From: an uncultured Bacteroidota bacterium
GTDB taxonomy: Bacteria; Bacteroidota; Bacteroidia; Flavobacteriales; Flavobacteriaceae
Assembly (NCBI GenBank): GCA_902593165.1
Contig: CACJHI010000009.1
Location: 1 to 64,000 of the forward strand
DNA: 64,000 nucleotides
Direction: 5' to 3'
In this document: piece by piece, positions 7,147 through 16,162 of the stretch
Layout of the letters: each line of letters starts with the position of its first letter
How positions within the stretch are numbered: position 1 is the first letter of the stretch
Notes under the pieces: generated by a model
Told to the model about the DNA's origin: nothing
Seen by the model: only the letters and a program-made list of their open reading frames with translations
The model's database searches: none
Translations under genes and position numbers: made by a program

Positions 7147-8757
7147 TTAGTTAGAGGGGCTATAACCTGCTCCTTTAACAAATCTCCCAGGATATTCTCC
7201 TGTATGCTCACTTCCAGATAACACTTGTACACCATTTACAAATACATCTTCAACTCCAACAGCAAACTGAAGTGGTTTCTCAAAAGTTGCTTTGTCCTCA
7301 ATTAGTTCTGGGTCAAAAACTACAACATCTGCAAAATAACCAGGTTTTAAATATCCTCTATTCTTAATACCTAGATTATTGGCAGGGAATCCAGTTAATC
7401 TACGAATAGCTTCCTCCATTGTAATTAATTTCTCCTCTCTAACATATTTACCAAGAACCCTGGCAAAACTTCCAAAAGCTCGAGGATGTGTTATGAAATC
7501 TTTTGTAATATCTGAGTAAGATCCTGCATCTGAGTCAAAAGAAACCCATGGAAGCATAATTTTCTTTCTTACATTTTCTTCAGACATGCTAAAATATATA
7601 CATTGGATTCTACTTCCATCTTCAATTATCAAATTTACTATAGCCTCTTCAGGAGACTCACCTCTCAACTCTGCTGCCTCAGCAATAGTCATACCTCGGT
7701 ATTTATTTGACATTGATTGTTTATTAAAACCAACCATTAAAATATCCTCAGGTGGTTGCTCTGAAAGTTCTTTTCTAATATCTTTAAAAAGTCTTTCTCT
7801 TACATCTGGTTTTTTCATTCGATTGATCCATGCTTTTGTTCCACCCTCTTGAACCCAAGTTGGTATAACACCTGTCAGACCTGTGGAGGAAGCAGGATAG
7901 GTATACATATCAGCCGTTATCCTTAATCCATTTTCCCTTGCAGTTTCAACTTTATTAATTACAGAATCTAATAAATGCCAATTAGGTTTTCTTGAAGTTT
8001 TAAGGTGATAAATCTGAGCAGGTATATCAGCTCTTTCTGCAATTTCAAGTAATTCATCAACGGCTTCAAGAACTCTAAAGTCCTCATTTCTCATATGAGA
8101 AATATATCTTCCACCATAAGAAGATGCAATCTTTGATAGTTCAACTAATTCATCCGTATCTGCATAATCTCCAGGAGCATAAATCAAAGAGGATCCAATA
8201 CCAATTGCACCTTGCATCATAGCGAGCTTAACAATATTTCTCATTGATTCCATTTCATTAGGAGTAGCTTTTCTATTTGCATAACCAATTTCTTGAATTC
8301 TAACTGTTGCGGCACCTAGGTATGAAGCAATATTTGTTGATACTCCACTAGACTCTAAATTCTCCATTGCTTCACCAAAAGAAACATAGTTATTACTATT
8401 TATAGATCCGCGGGGTCCAGGAGAAGTGCCTTCACCAAAAACCTCTAATGTAACACCTTGCTTTAAATCGCTTAGGGATCTTCCATCTTGCATTAAGGTA
8501 TTATATCCCCAACTAAGCATGTTTATAAAACCTGGAGAAACTACTTTTCCTGAAGCGTCAATAGTTCGATTAGCAATAAAATTATCTTTTCTCCCTACAT
8601 AAAAAATTGTGTCATTATTAATAGCAACATTACCAACATATCCTGACATTCCAGTGCCATCGTGAATAACTCCACCTCTGATTAAAACATCAACATTAGT
8701 AGGCTCAGTTTTGCATGATAAAGTAAATATTACAAAAACTAAAAGTATTTTTTTCAT
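7147..8757 (-). CDS. Lipoprotein amidohydrolase, D-aminoacylase-like
   Basis: This 536-residue lipoprotein (signal peptide ending TLSC, Cys15) has the amidohydrolase layout of N-acyl-D-amino-acid deacylases: N-terminal DVLIRGGVIHDGTG, strand-end His in YISHMRNED and IYHLKTSRK, a late WVSFDSDAG aspartate, and the C-terminal GYFADVVVFDP return to the beta-sandwich. The usual PGFIDxHxH metal motif reads PGFINMLSW and the GNCG cysteine region reads FGEGTSPGP, so the first metal site is lost or rebuilt. It may still be a one-metal enzyme using the Glu. The start overlaps the alkaline phosphatase stop by four bases (ATGA). Confidence 0.8.
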   Translation of the reverse strand: MKKILLVFVIFTLSCKTEPTNVDVLIRGGVIHDGTGMSGYVGNVAINNDTIFYVGRKDNFIANRTIDASGKVVSPGFINMLSWGYNTLMQDGRSLSDLKQGVTLEVFGEGTSPGPRGSINSNNYVSFGEAMENLESSGVSTNIASYLGAATVRIQEIGYANRKATPNEMESMRNIVKLAMMQGAIGIGSSLIYAPGDYADTDELVELSKIASSYGGRYISHMRNEDFRVLEAVDELLEIAERADIPAQIYHLKTSRKPNWHLLDSVINKVETARENGLRITADMYTYPASSTGLTGVIPTWVQEGGTKAWINRMKKPDVRERLFKDIRKELSEQPPEDILMVGFNKQSMSNKYRGMTIAEAAELRGESPEEAIVNLIIEDGSRIQCIYFSMSEENVRKKIMLPWVSFDSDAGSYSDITKDFITHPRAFGSFARVLGKYVREEKLITMEEAIRRLTGFPANNLGIKNRGYLKPGYFADVVVFDPELIEDKATFEKPLQFAVGVEDVFVNGVQVLSGSEHTGEYPGRFVKGAGYSPSN

Positions 8758-9806
8758 TTTTCTATGATTGCCTTTAATTTATCAAAAATTTCAGTATTAT
8801 CATAAACACCTGTAAAGTATGAAGAATTATAACCAAAACTATATACTGGAACCATTTCTGCAGTATGTTCATCTGAGGAGTATTCAGTCTTTGTAATAGA
8901 TTCTTCCAGACTACCATCAACAATAGAAGCACCTCCAGTTTCATGATCTGCTGTTACAACTACTAAGGTATTTTTATTTTTTTCAGCAAAGTTGTAAGAG
9001 CTTTCAACAGCAGCGTCAAACTCTAACATTTCGCTGAGAAGATATTCAGGATCATTATCATGCTCAGCCCAATCAATTTGAGACCCCTCTATTAAAAGAA
9101 AGAAAGGTTTATTAAAACTTTTAAGTTTTTGAAGAGTTACCTCAATTAAATCATCAAGAGATGGTTCTCTACCAAGATACTTTTCTATAGGATCATCATA
9201 AGCTGTAAAAAAACCAATATTTTTTGAGTCAGTATTTCTATAGTTCTCCATACTATTTACAAATTCGTAATCCACCATCTCATTAATTATATCTCTTTTA
9301 TCATCTCTATCATTAAAGTATCTTTCTCCACCGCCAACAAAAAAATTGATACCGCTTTTAGATAATTCATCAGCAATATTATCATACTCGTATCTGCTCT
9401 TTGATTTGGAAAAATAAGCTGCTGGTGTAGCATGCACAATAGTAGAGGTAACTATAATTGCAGTCATGTAGCCTTTATCTCTAGAAATTTCTAGAATTGA
9501 TTTTACAGGATTATAGTCTTTATCTAATCCTAAAACTCCATTATATGTTTTTACTCCAGATGATAATGCCGTTCCACTTGCAGCAGAATCAGTCACCAGA
9601 TCGTCAAGAGAGTGAGTCTTACTTAAACCTACAAATTCGGATCTTTCAAGAGGAGTATAATTATCACTTGAATACATACTTGTTGAAACTTGTGATATCC
9701 CCATACCATCACCAATCATCATAATAATATTTGGTGACTCAGTTTGTTGATCACAAGAATAAATAGATGATAAGAATAATGTTATCAAAATTGATTTTTT
9801 TAACAT
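8754..9806 (-). CDS. Alkaline phosphatase, lipoprotein
   Basis: This PhoA-type phosphomonoesterase has 350 residues and a lipoprotein signal ending YSC (Cys18), so it should be held at the cell envelope facing the periplasm or outside. Motifs are IGDGMG with D33, the nucleophile S74 in TDSAASGT, IEGSQIDWAEHDND, TADHETGG, and the C-terminal HTAEMVPVYSFG with its metal-binding His. It should release phosphate from organic esters. It lies 22 bases after waaA and overlaps the amidohydrolase gene, so the three are probably one transcript. No Pho box was recognised. Confidence 0.92.
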   Translation of the reverse strand: MLKKSILITLFLSSIYSCDQQTESPNIIMMIGDGMGISQVSTSMYSSDNYTPLERSEFVGLSKTHSLDDLVTDSAASGTALSSGVKTYNGVLGLDKDYNPVKSILEISRDKGYMTAIIVTSTIVHATPAAYFSKSKSRYEYDNIADELSKSGINFFVGGGERYFNDRDDKRDIINEMVDYEFVNSMENYRNTDSKNIGFFTAYDDPIEKYLGREPSLDDLIEVTLQKLKSFNKPFFLLIEGSQIDWAEHDNDPEYLLSEMLEFDAAVESSYNFAEKNKNTLVVVTADHETGGASIVDGSLEESITKTEYSSDEHTAEMVPVYSFGYNSSYFTGVYDNTEIFDKLKAIIEK

Positions 9807-9828
9807 ACACCAAATTTAATTTTTTAAT

Positions 9829-11109
9829 TTATAAATACTCTATTTTTTCTACTAATGAATCAATAAACACTTTATTTTTTTGAACATTTTTTTGGATATA
9901 GCTTGAATTAATTTCTCCAGATTTATTTCTTAGCTCTTCTGAATCGTCAAGCATATTGAAACATTTGTAGAACTCATCAGGATTATTTAATGAAAATACT
10001 CCACCTAATGAAGTTAAATCTTCAGCTTCAGCAAAACCCTTAAAATTTTTACCAATTAAAACTGGAATTGAAAAAACTGCTGGTTCAAGAATATTGTGAA
10101 GGCCATTATATCCCATACCACCTCCTATATAGACAATGTGTGCATATCTATACAAATATTTTAAAATACCTATTGAGTCAATTATTAATATATTTTTTTT
10201 GAAATCATTCTCATTTTTTAGATTTGATAACGTGATACAGTTATCCCCATATTCTTTATTTAAACTTGTTATAAAATCTACAGATGTATCGTGAGGAGCT
10301 ATTATAGACTTAATATTGCTCTTTAGAACTTTATCAATCAATTTAATATCATTATCCCATATACTTCCGGCGATAAAACACTTTTGACCATTTATAAATT
10401 TTTCAACTTTATCTATAGGTTTGTTTTTATTTAATGTATCTAAAACTGAAGTATATCTTGAATCACCTGAGATGTGAATATTTTTGAATGAGTTTTTTTC
10501 AAGTATGTTTTTTGAGTTATTGTCTTGCACATAAAAAAAGTCTATTTTCTTTAGTTGATTTAAAAACCAGTATCCATAAAATTTAAAATAAAACTGTGAT
10601 TTATTAAATCTTGAAGATACAGAGTATATCATAGTACCATTCTCCTTTAAATAGTTTAGGTAATTAGACCAAATATCATTCTTAATGAAAATTGCAATTT
10701 TGGGATTCACAGTTCTTACAAATCTTTTTGCATTATAGGAACTATCAAGTGGTAGGTATACTTTTGAATCTGCATATCCATATTTTTTTGAATTTTCATA
10801 TCCTGAAGGAGAAAAAAATGTAACAATAATTTTTAGATTATCAAACCTTTTTTTTAATGACTCAATCATAGGTTTAGCTATTTCAAATTCTCCCAAAGAA
10901 GAAACATGAAACCAAATATTTTTTTCATTTGGGTTAACTTCCTTTTCTAAAATTTCAAATGATCTTCCTCTCCCTTTATAGGATAAGTTAACTTTGGTGG
11001 AAATAAGCCTTAGAGGTTGACATATTATATATGCTACAATAATAAAAAAATCATAAATTAATTTCACTAAATCCTTTTTCCAAAAATACTTTTTTAATTT
11101 TGTTTTCAA
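9829..11109 (-). CDS. waaA: Kdo transferase WaaA (KdtA)
   Basis: WaaA adds Kdo sugars to lipid IVA at the cytoplasmic face of the inner membrane. The 426-residue GT-B enzyme has an N-terminal membrane helix (about residues 15-35), the catalytic-region segment IWFHVSSLGEFE with the conserved Glu, the central IKNDIWSNYL where the family usually has E-x-E/D-W-P, and the C-terminal YIGGGMGYNGLHNILEPA nucleotide-binding motif. The start is TTG at 11109; no early ATG exists. That base is also the first base of the divergent degT-type gene, so the two starts overlap by one base. Confidence 0.93.
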   Translation of the reverse strand: MKTKLKKYFWKKDLVKLIYDFFIIVAYIICQPLRLISTKVNLSYKGRGRSFEILEKEVNPNEKNIWFHVSSLGEFEIAKPMIESLKKRFDNLKIIVTFFSPSGYENSKKYGYADSKVYLPLDSSYNAKRFVRTVNPKIAIFIKNDIWSNYLNYLKENGTMIYSVSSRFNKSQFYFKFYGYWFLNQLKKIDFFYVQDNNSKNILEKNSFKNIHISGDSRYTSVLDTLNKNKPIDKVEKFINGQKCFIAGSIWDNDIKLIDKVLKSNIKSIIAPHDTSVDFITSLNKEYGDNCITLSNLKNENDFKKNILIIDSIGILKYLYRYAHIVYIGGGMGYNGLHNILEPAVFSIPVLIGKNFKGFAEAEDLTSLGGVFSLNNPDEFYKCFNMLDDSEELRNKSGEINSSYIQKNVQKNKVFIDSLVEKIEYL

Positions 11110-12239
11110 TGAAAAAAATTAATATGGTTGACCTAAACGGTCAATACAGGAAAATTAGGTGGCAAATAAACAGAGAGATTAAAAAAGTAATTAAGTCCAC
11201 TTCCTTTATAAATGGACCTGCTGTTAAAGAATTTCAAAATAATTTACAAGATTATTTAAATGTTAGACACGTTATACCTTGTGCAAACGGAACAGATGCT
11301 CTTCAAATTGCACTAATGGCATTAGACCTTAAAAGAGGAGATGAAGTCATAACCACTAACTTTTCATTTGCATCAACTATTGAGGTTATACTTTTATTGG
11401 GTTTAAAGCCAGTAATTGTTGACATTGATCCAAGAACTTTTAATATAGACCCTGGCTTAATAGAAAGTAAGATCACTAAAAAAACGAAAGTCATAATTCC
11501 TGTTCATCTTTTTGGTCAATCTTGCAGAATTGAAGAAATAATTGAGATTGCAAACAAAAACAATCTTCAAGTAATTGAGGATAATGCTCAAGCATTAGGA
11601 GCAAAATATAAGTTTTCAAATTCAGAAAAACAGATGTCAGGAACTATAGGTGATATTGGAACTACATCTTTTTTTCCATCAAAAAATTTAGGCTGTTATG
11701 GTGATGGGGGTGCAATATTTACTAATTCAGATAATCTAGCATATAAAATGAGAGGTATTGTAAACCATGGAATGTATGAAAGGTATTATCATGATGAAAT
11801 TGGAGTTAATTCAAGACTTGATTCAATTCAAGCTGCTATTCTAAATGTTAAATTAAAATATTTAGATAAGTATAATAAAAGAAGACAGGAATCAGCACAT
11901 TCTTACAATCAAGCATTTGAAAAAATTGAAAAAATTAAAACCCCATTTGTAGAATCAGATATTGAGTCTCACGTTTATCATCAGTATACAATTAAAGTTC
12001 CAGCTGAAACGAGAGATGAGCTAGCAGAACATTTGTCGAAGAAGAATATACCATTTGGAATATATTATCCTTTAGGTTTTCATGAACAAAAGGCATACAA
12101 ACAAGAGTTCTTTTCAGAGGGAGACTTCCCTGTAACGAACGAAGTTAAGAATCAGGTTATTTCTTTACCAATGCATACTGAATTATCAAGAAGACAGATA
12201 AATTATATCACTAATACTATCATTAGTTTTTTTGAATAA
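11109..12239 (+). CDS. DegT/DnrJ/EryC1 sugar aminotransferase
   Basis: This 376-residue PLP-dependent aminotransferase of the DegT/DnrJ/EryC1/StrS family probably makes an amino sugar for surface polysaccharide or LPS. It shows CANGTDALQIALMAL (cofactor phosphate), VIEDNAQALGA (Asp stacking on the PLP ring), FFPSKNLGCYGDGGAI with the PLP lysine in SKN, and NSRLDSIQAAIL. I start at the ATG at 11109; an in-frame TTG nine bases upstream is less likely. Its head-to-head overlap with waaA fits a role in envelope glycan synthesis, but the exact sugar is unknown. Confidence 0.9.
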   Translation: MKKINMVDLNGQYRKIRWQINREIKKVIKSTSFINGPAVKEFQNNLQDYLNVRHVIPCANGTDALQIALMALDLKRGDEVITTNFSFASTIEVILLLGLKPVIVDIDPRTFNIDPGLIESKITKKTKVIIPVHLFGQSCRIEEIIEIANKNNLQVIEDNAQALGAKYKFSNSEKQMSGTIGDIGTTSFFPSKNLGCYGDGGAIFTNSDNLAYKMRGIVNHGMYERYYHDEIGVNSRLDSIQAAILNVKLKYLDKYNKRRQESAHSYNQAFEKIEKIKTPFVESDIESHVYHQYTIKVPAETRDELAEHLSKKNIPFGIYYPLGFHEQKAYKQEFFSEGDFPVTNEVKNQVISLPMHTELSRRQINYITNTIISFFE

Positions 12240-12273
12240 TTCATCATTCCATTTACTTTAGTTAAAAATAATC

Positions 12274-13146
12274 TCAAATTCTGTCTACAGCTATATCTCT
12301 GTCTATTTTCCTAATTAGTCCTTGGAGAGTATTACCGGGACCTACCTCATAAAACTGTTTGACTCCATCATCTATCATTTTATTGATACTCTGGTTCCAA
12401 AGTACTGCTCCAGTAAGTTGTTTTAATAAATTTATTTTGATTTTTGATGGATCTTGTTCAGGCTTTCCAGTAAAATTCTGATAAATAGGACATTTAGGTT
12501 TTCTAAATTCAGTTTCATCAATACCTTTTTTTAATTCATCAGCGGCAGAACTCATTAACTCGGAATGAAATGCCCCGCTAACTGGAAGTATTAATGCTCT
12601 TTTTGCACCTTTTTCTTTTAGTATTTCACAAGCTTTTTCAACTGCTTTAATTTCACCTGAAATCACTAGTTGCCCAGGACAATTATAATTTGCTGGTTTA
12701 ACTATTCCATCAACATCATTACAAGATGATTCAATAATTTCATCAGGTAAGCCAAGAATTGCTGCCATAGTCCCTTCTGAATTTTGACATGCTTTTTGCA
12801 TTGCATTGGCTCTAATTGAAACTAATTTTAAACCATCTTCAAAACTTATTGAATTTGATGCAGCAAGAGCAGAGAACTCACCCAAAGAGTGACCAGCAGA
12901 TACATCAGGTTTAAATGATTTGGTTGTTAAAGCTAATATAACTGAATGAATAAAGATTGCAGGTTGGGTTACTCTAGTTTGAAGTAGATCTTCGCTTGTC
13001 CCATCAAACATTAACTCTGTTATATCAAAATTCATAATTTCATTAGCTTTTTTAAATAGAGCTCTTGAATCAATTATTTCATTATATAGTCTCTGTCCCA
13101 TTCCTGGTTTTTGAGACCCTTGACCTGGAAATACATATGCTTTCAT
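12274..13146 (-). CDS. fabD: Malonyl-CoA:ACP transacylase
   Basis: FabD loads malonyl groups onto acyl carrier protein for fatty acid synthesis. The 290-residue product has the start YVFPGQGSQKPGMG, the nucleophile S87 in GHSLGEF, the substrate Arg region ANAMQ, and the late GAFHSELM with the catalytic His. It follows folA by one base, as the last gene of a four-gene minus-strand run. Confidence 0.95.
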   Translation of the reverse strand: MKAYVFPGQGSQKPGMGQRLYNEIIDSRALFKKANEIMNFDITELMFDGTSEDLLQTRVTQPAIFIHSVILALTTKSFKPDVSAGHSLGEFSALAASNSISFEDGLKLVSIRANAMQKACQNSEGTMAAILGLPDEIIESSCNDVDGIVKPANYNCPGQLVISGEIKAVEKACEILKEKGAKRALILPVSGAFHSELMSSAADELKKGIDETEFRKPKCPIYQNFTGKPEQDPSKIKINLLKQLTGAVLWNQSINKMIDDGVKQFYEVGPGNTLQGLIRKIDRDIAVDRI

Positions 13147-13147
13147 A

Positions 13148-13639
13148 TTACTTTTTTATATAGGTTAAGAAGGAGTACTTAATATTTTCATTTCCATCAA
13201 GTTCATAGGCATCATCCTTAATAAGTTTAAATTTCTCTTCTGGAATCTCTGGAAAAAATGCATCTCCATTATAATCCTTATATACCCTGGTTAATTCAAT
13301 TTTATCAACTAAGTCTATAGTTTGAGAATATATTTCTCCTCCTCCAATAATAAATGGTTGTGAATCATTAGTACAATGGGTAAGAGCCTCTTCAATACTT
13401 TCACAAACTATGATTCCATCATGATTATAATTAGTATTCCTAGTTACAACTATATTTAATCTGTTAGGTAATGGGTTTGGAAGAGATTCAAAGGTCTTTC
13501 TTCCCATTATTACTGTATGGTTTAAAGTAAGTTCTTTAAACCTCATTAAATCTTTTGGTATATGCCAAATAAGTTTGTTATTATTTCCTATAACGTTATT
13601 ATTGGATGCCGCTGCAATAATTGTAAGTTCGTTAGTCAT
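13148..13639 (-). CDS. folA: Dihydrofolate reductase
   Basis: This 163-residue DHFR reduces dihydrofolate to tetrahydrofolate with NADPH. It has IIAAASNNNVIGNNNKLIWH with the WHIP segment, DLMRFKELT with the substrate acid, the GRKTFESLP NADPH motif and FIIGGGEIY. It sits three bases after thyA, the enzyme that makes the dihydrofolate it recycles. Confidence 0.96.
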   Translation of the reverse strand: MTNELTIIAAASNNNVIGNNNKLIWHIPKDLMRFKELTLNHTVIMGRKTFESLPNPLPNRLNIVVTRNTNYNHDGIIVCESIEEALTHCTNDSQPFIIGGGEIYSQTIDLVDKIELTRVYKDYNGDAFFPEIPEEKFKLIKDDAYELDGNENIKYSFLTYIKK

Positions 13640-13642
13640 CTA

Positions 13643-14467
13643 TTAAACCGAAATTTTACCTTTTATTGGTGGGTGAGAGTTATAATTTAGTATCTCAATA
13701 TCTTCAAATTTAAAGTCTTCTATATTCTTAACATCTTTATTTAATTTCAATGTAGGAAGTGGCATTGGCTCTCTAGTCAATTGAAGCTTTACTTGCTCAA
13801 GATGATTTAAATATATGTGAGTATCACCAAATGTATGTATAAAGTCTCCCGGATCATACCCACAAACTTGAGCAATCATGTGAGTTAGAAGAGAATATGA
13901 CGCAATATTAAAGGGAACACCCAAAAAAACATCAGCACTTCTTTGATACATCTGACATGACAACTTATTATCAGAAACATAAAATTGAAAAAAAGCATGG
14001 CAAGGAGGTAAAGCTGCCTTACCATTTTTAACGTTTTCTTCAAAAGACTTTTTACTATCTGGAATTATATTTGGATTCCAAGCAGTTACAATCATTCTTC
14101 TACTAAAAGGGTTGGTTTTTAATGAATTTATTACATCATTAAGTTGATCAACCCCATCACTGTTCCAGTTTCTCCATTGGTGCCCATAAATAGGTCCTAG
14201 ATCTCCATTTTTATCTGCCCATTCATCCCATATAGTAACTCCATTATCTTTTAAATACTTAATATTTGTCTCACCATTTATAAACCAAATTAACTCATGA
14301 ATAATTGATCTTAAGTGTAATTTTTTTGTAGTTACTAATGGAAAACCATCTTGAAGATTAAATCTCATTTGATGTCCAAATACACTTATTGTTCCAGTAC
14401 CTGTCCTGTCTTTTTTTTCAACACCATTTTCTTTTATATGTTTGAGTAAATCTAGGTATTGTTTCAT
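13643..14467 (-). CDS. thyA: Thymidylate synthase
   Basis: ThyA methylates dUMP to dTMP with methylene-tetrahydrofolate. The 274-residue protein has the RTGTGT arginine loop at 21-26, the catalytic C156 in [29 protein letters not shown], and HIYLNH. Its start overlaps the bifunctional nuclease stop by four bases. Together with folA it forms a thymidylate/folate cycle unit. Confidence 0.97.
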   Translation of the reverse strand: MKQYLDLLKHIKENGVEKKDRTGTGTISVFGHQMRFNLQDGFPLVTTKKLHLRSIIHELIWFINGETNIKYLKDNGVTIWDEWADKNGDLGPIYGHQWRNWNSDGVDQLNDVINSLKTNPFSRRMIVTAWNPNIIPDSKKSFEENVKNGKAALPPCHAFFQFYVSDNKLSCQMYQRSADVFLGVPFNIASYSLLTHMIAQVCGYDPGDFIHTFGDTHIYLNHLEQVKLQLTREPMPLPTLKLNKDVKNIEDFKFEDIEILNYNSHPPIKGKISV

Positions 14468-15081
14468 TTTATACTTTTTCTAAGGTTAAGTTCATCTCTA
14501 AGTTTAGCTGCCATCTCATAGTCTTCGTCTTCAATACTGTTTTCAAGCATTTTTTTAATTTTATTAGTTGAGATTTTCTTTATGTCTTTTGGTTTATGAG
14601 ATTTTTTTTCTGACTCTTTACTGTCAAAAAAATTATTATCGGTAAGATTTACTTCTTCCGAATACTTTAAATCATCCTCAAAGCCAGCCTCATCTAAAAT
14701 ATTTTTTTTCACAAAAATGGGGGCATTAAATCTTAATGATAATGCAATTGCATCAGATGTTCTTGAGTCTATCTTGATTACCTTATCATTGTCTTCACAT
14801 ACAATATTTGAGAAAAAAACACCATCAGTTAGTTTATTAATAATGATATGATTTAGTTTGATTCCAAACTTGTCAGCAAATCTCTTAAATAGCTCATGTG
14901 TAAGTGGTCTCGTAGTTTTAATTTTTTTTTCTAATCCAATTGCAATTGCTTGAGCTTCAAACCCTCCAATCACAACTGGTAGTTTTCTATTACCATTTGT
15001 TTCCTGAAGTATAAGGGCAAATGCACCTGAGGTATTATCACTGTAGGAGATTCCTTGAATTTTTAACTCTACTAATTCCAT
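14464..15081 (-). CDS. Bifunctional nuclease-family protein with UVR motif
   Basis: This 205-residue protein has an N-terminal BFN (DUF151) domain: [38 protein letters not shown], and the [21 protein letters not shown] signature. A lysine-rich linker (about 150-170) leads to a C-terminal UvrB/UvrC-type helical hairpin motif ([15 protein letters not shown]). DNase and RNase activity is reported for some family members, but the physiological role here is unknown. It heads the thyA-folA-fabD run. Confidence 0.88.
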   Translation of the reverse strand: MELVELKIQGISYSDNTSGAFALILQETNGNRKLPVVIGGFEAQAIAIGLEKKIKTTRPLTHELFKRFADKFGIKLNHIIINKLTDGVFFSNIVCEDNDKVIKIDSRTSDAIALSLRFNAPIFVKKNILDEAGFEDDLKYSEEVNLTDNNFFDSKESEKKSHKPKDIKKISTNKIKKMLENSIEDEDYEMAAKLRDELNLRKSIK

Positions 15082-15184
15082 TCAAAATTATAATGGCACA
15101 AATTAATTAAATAATATTTAAATCTCGTTAGAGCACTATAGGAAATATTTTTTTTATCATTAAATTCGCATAAAATTATTCTAT

Positions 15185-16162
15185 ATGAAAACAGTGCAGT
15201 TTAGACAGGCTATATGTGAGGCTATGTCAGAAGAGATGAGAAGAGATGAGAGTATCTACTTAATGGGGGAAGAAGTTGCTGAGTATAATGGTGCATACAA
15301 AGCGTCTAAAGGTATGCTTGATGAATTTGGAGAATTAAGAGTAATAGACACACCAATATCTGAAGCCGGATTTTCGGGAGTTGGAGTTGGCTCAACAATG
15401 GTAGGGGCAAGGCCAATTATTGAATTTATGACATTTAATTTTTCTTTAGTAGGGATTGACCAAATCATCAATAATGCTGCAAAGATCAGACAAATGTCAG
15501 GAGGTCAGTTTCCATGTCCAATAGTGTTTAGAGGACCTACTGCTTCTGCTGGTCAACTAGGGGCAACACATTCTCAAGCATTTGAAAGTTGGTTTGCAAA
15601 TTGCCCTGGGTTAAAAGTAATTGTACCATCTAATCCTTATGATGCAAAGGGACTATTAAAGTCTGCTATAAGAGATGATGATCCTGTAATTTTTATGGAA
15701 TCAGAACAAATGTATGGTGATAAAGGAGAAATTCCTGAGGGAGAATACACACTGCCAATCGGTGTTGCAGATATTAAAAGAAAAGGAAAAGACGTTACAA
15801 TAGTATCATTTGGAAAAATAATAAAAGAGGCATTTAAAGCAGCTGATATTCTTGAAAAGGAAGGTATTGAATGTGAGATTATAGACTTAAGGACCCTAAG
15901 ACCAATAGATTATGACACAGTTTTAGAGTCAGTGAAAAAGACTAATAGACTTGTAATTCTTGAAGAAGCATGGCCTTTTGGAAATATTTCAACAGATATA
16001 TCTCACAAAGTTCAAAATGAAATTTTTGATTTTCTAGATGCACCTGTTGAAAAAGTGAATAATGCAGATACTCCAACGCCTTATTCCCCTGTTCTATTAG
16101 AAGAGTGGCTTCCCAATAGTGAGGAAGTAATTAAGGCAGTTAAAAAAGTTCTATATATTTAA
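15185..16162 (+). CDS. pdhB: Pyruvate dehydrogenase E1 beta subunit
   Basis: This 325-residue transketolase-like subunit pairs with E1 alpha in the pyruvate dehydrogenase complex. It begins [20 protein letters not shown] and has [16 protein letters not shown] with the ThDP-interacting Glu, [36 protein letters not shown] and the C-terminal [15 protein letters not shown]. The alpha and E2 genes are not in the window. The stop shares TTAA with hppA. The 103 bases upstream contain TAAATTCG at 15161-15168, one mismatch from the -7 consensus. Confidence 0.93.
   Translation: MKTVQFRQAICEAMSEEMRRDESIYLMGEEVAEYNGAYKASKGMLDEFGELRVIDTPISEAGFSGVGVGSTMVGARPIIEFMTFNFSLVGIDQIINNAAKIRQMSGGQFPCPIVFRGPTASAGQLGATHSQAFESWFANCPGLKVIVPSNPYDAKGLLKSAIRDDDPVIFMESEQMYGDKGEIPEGEYTLPIGVADIKRKGKDVTIVSFGKIIKEAFKAADILEKEGIECEIIDLRTLRPIDYDTVLESVKKTNRLVILEEAWPFGNISTDISHKVQNEIFDFLDAPVEKVNNADTPTPYSPVLLEEWLPNSEEVIKAVKKVLYI

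Noticed and set aside
15099-15102. -33 box for the bifunctional nuclease gene with the -7-like TAATTTTG at 15083-15090
   Set aside because: The spacing is only eight bases and the -7-like element ends two bases before the ATG, so transcription would begin within the gene; probably chance.
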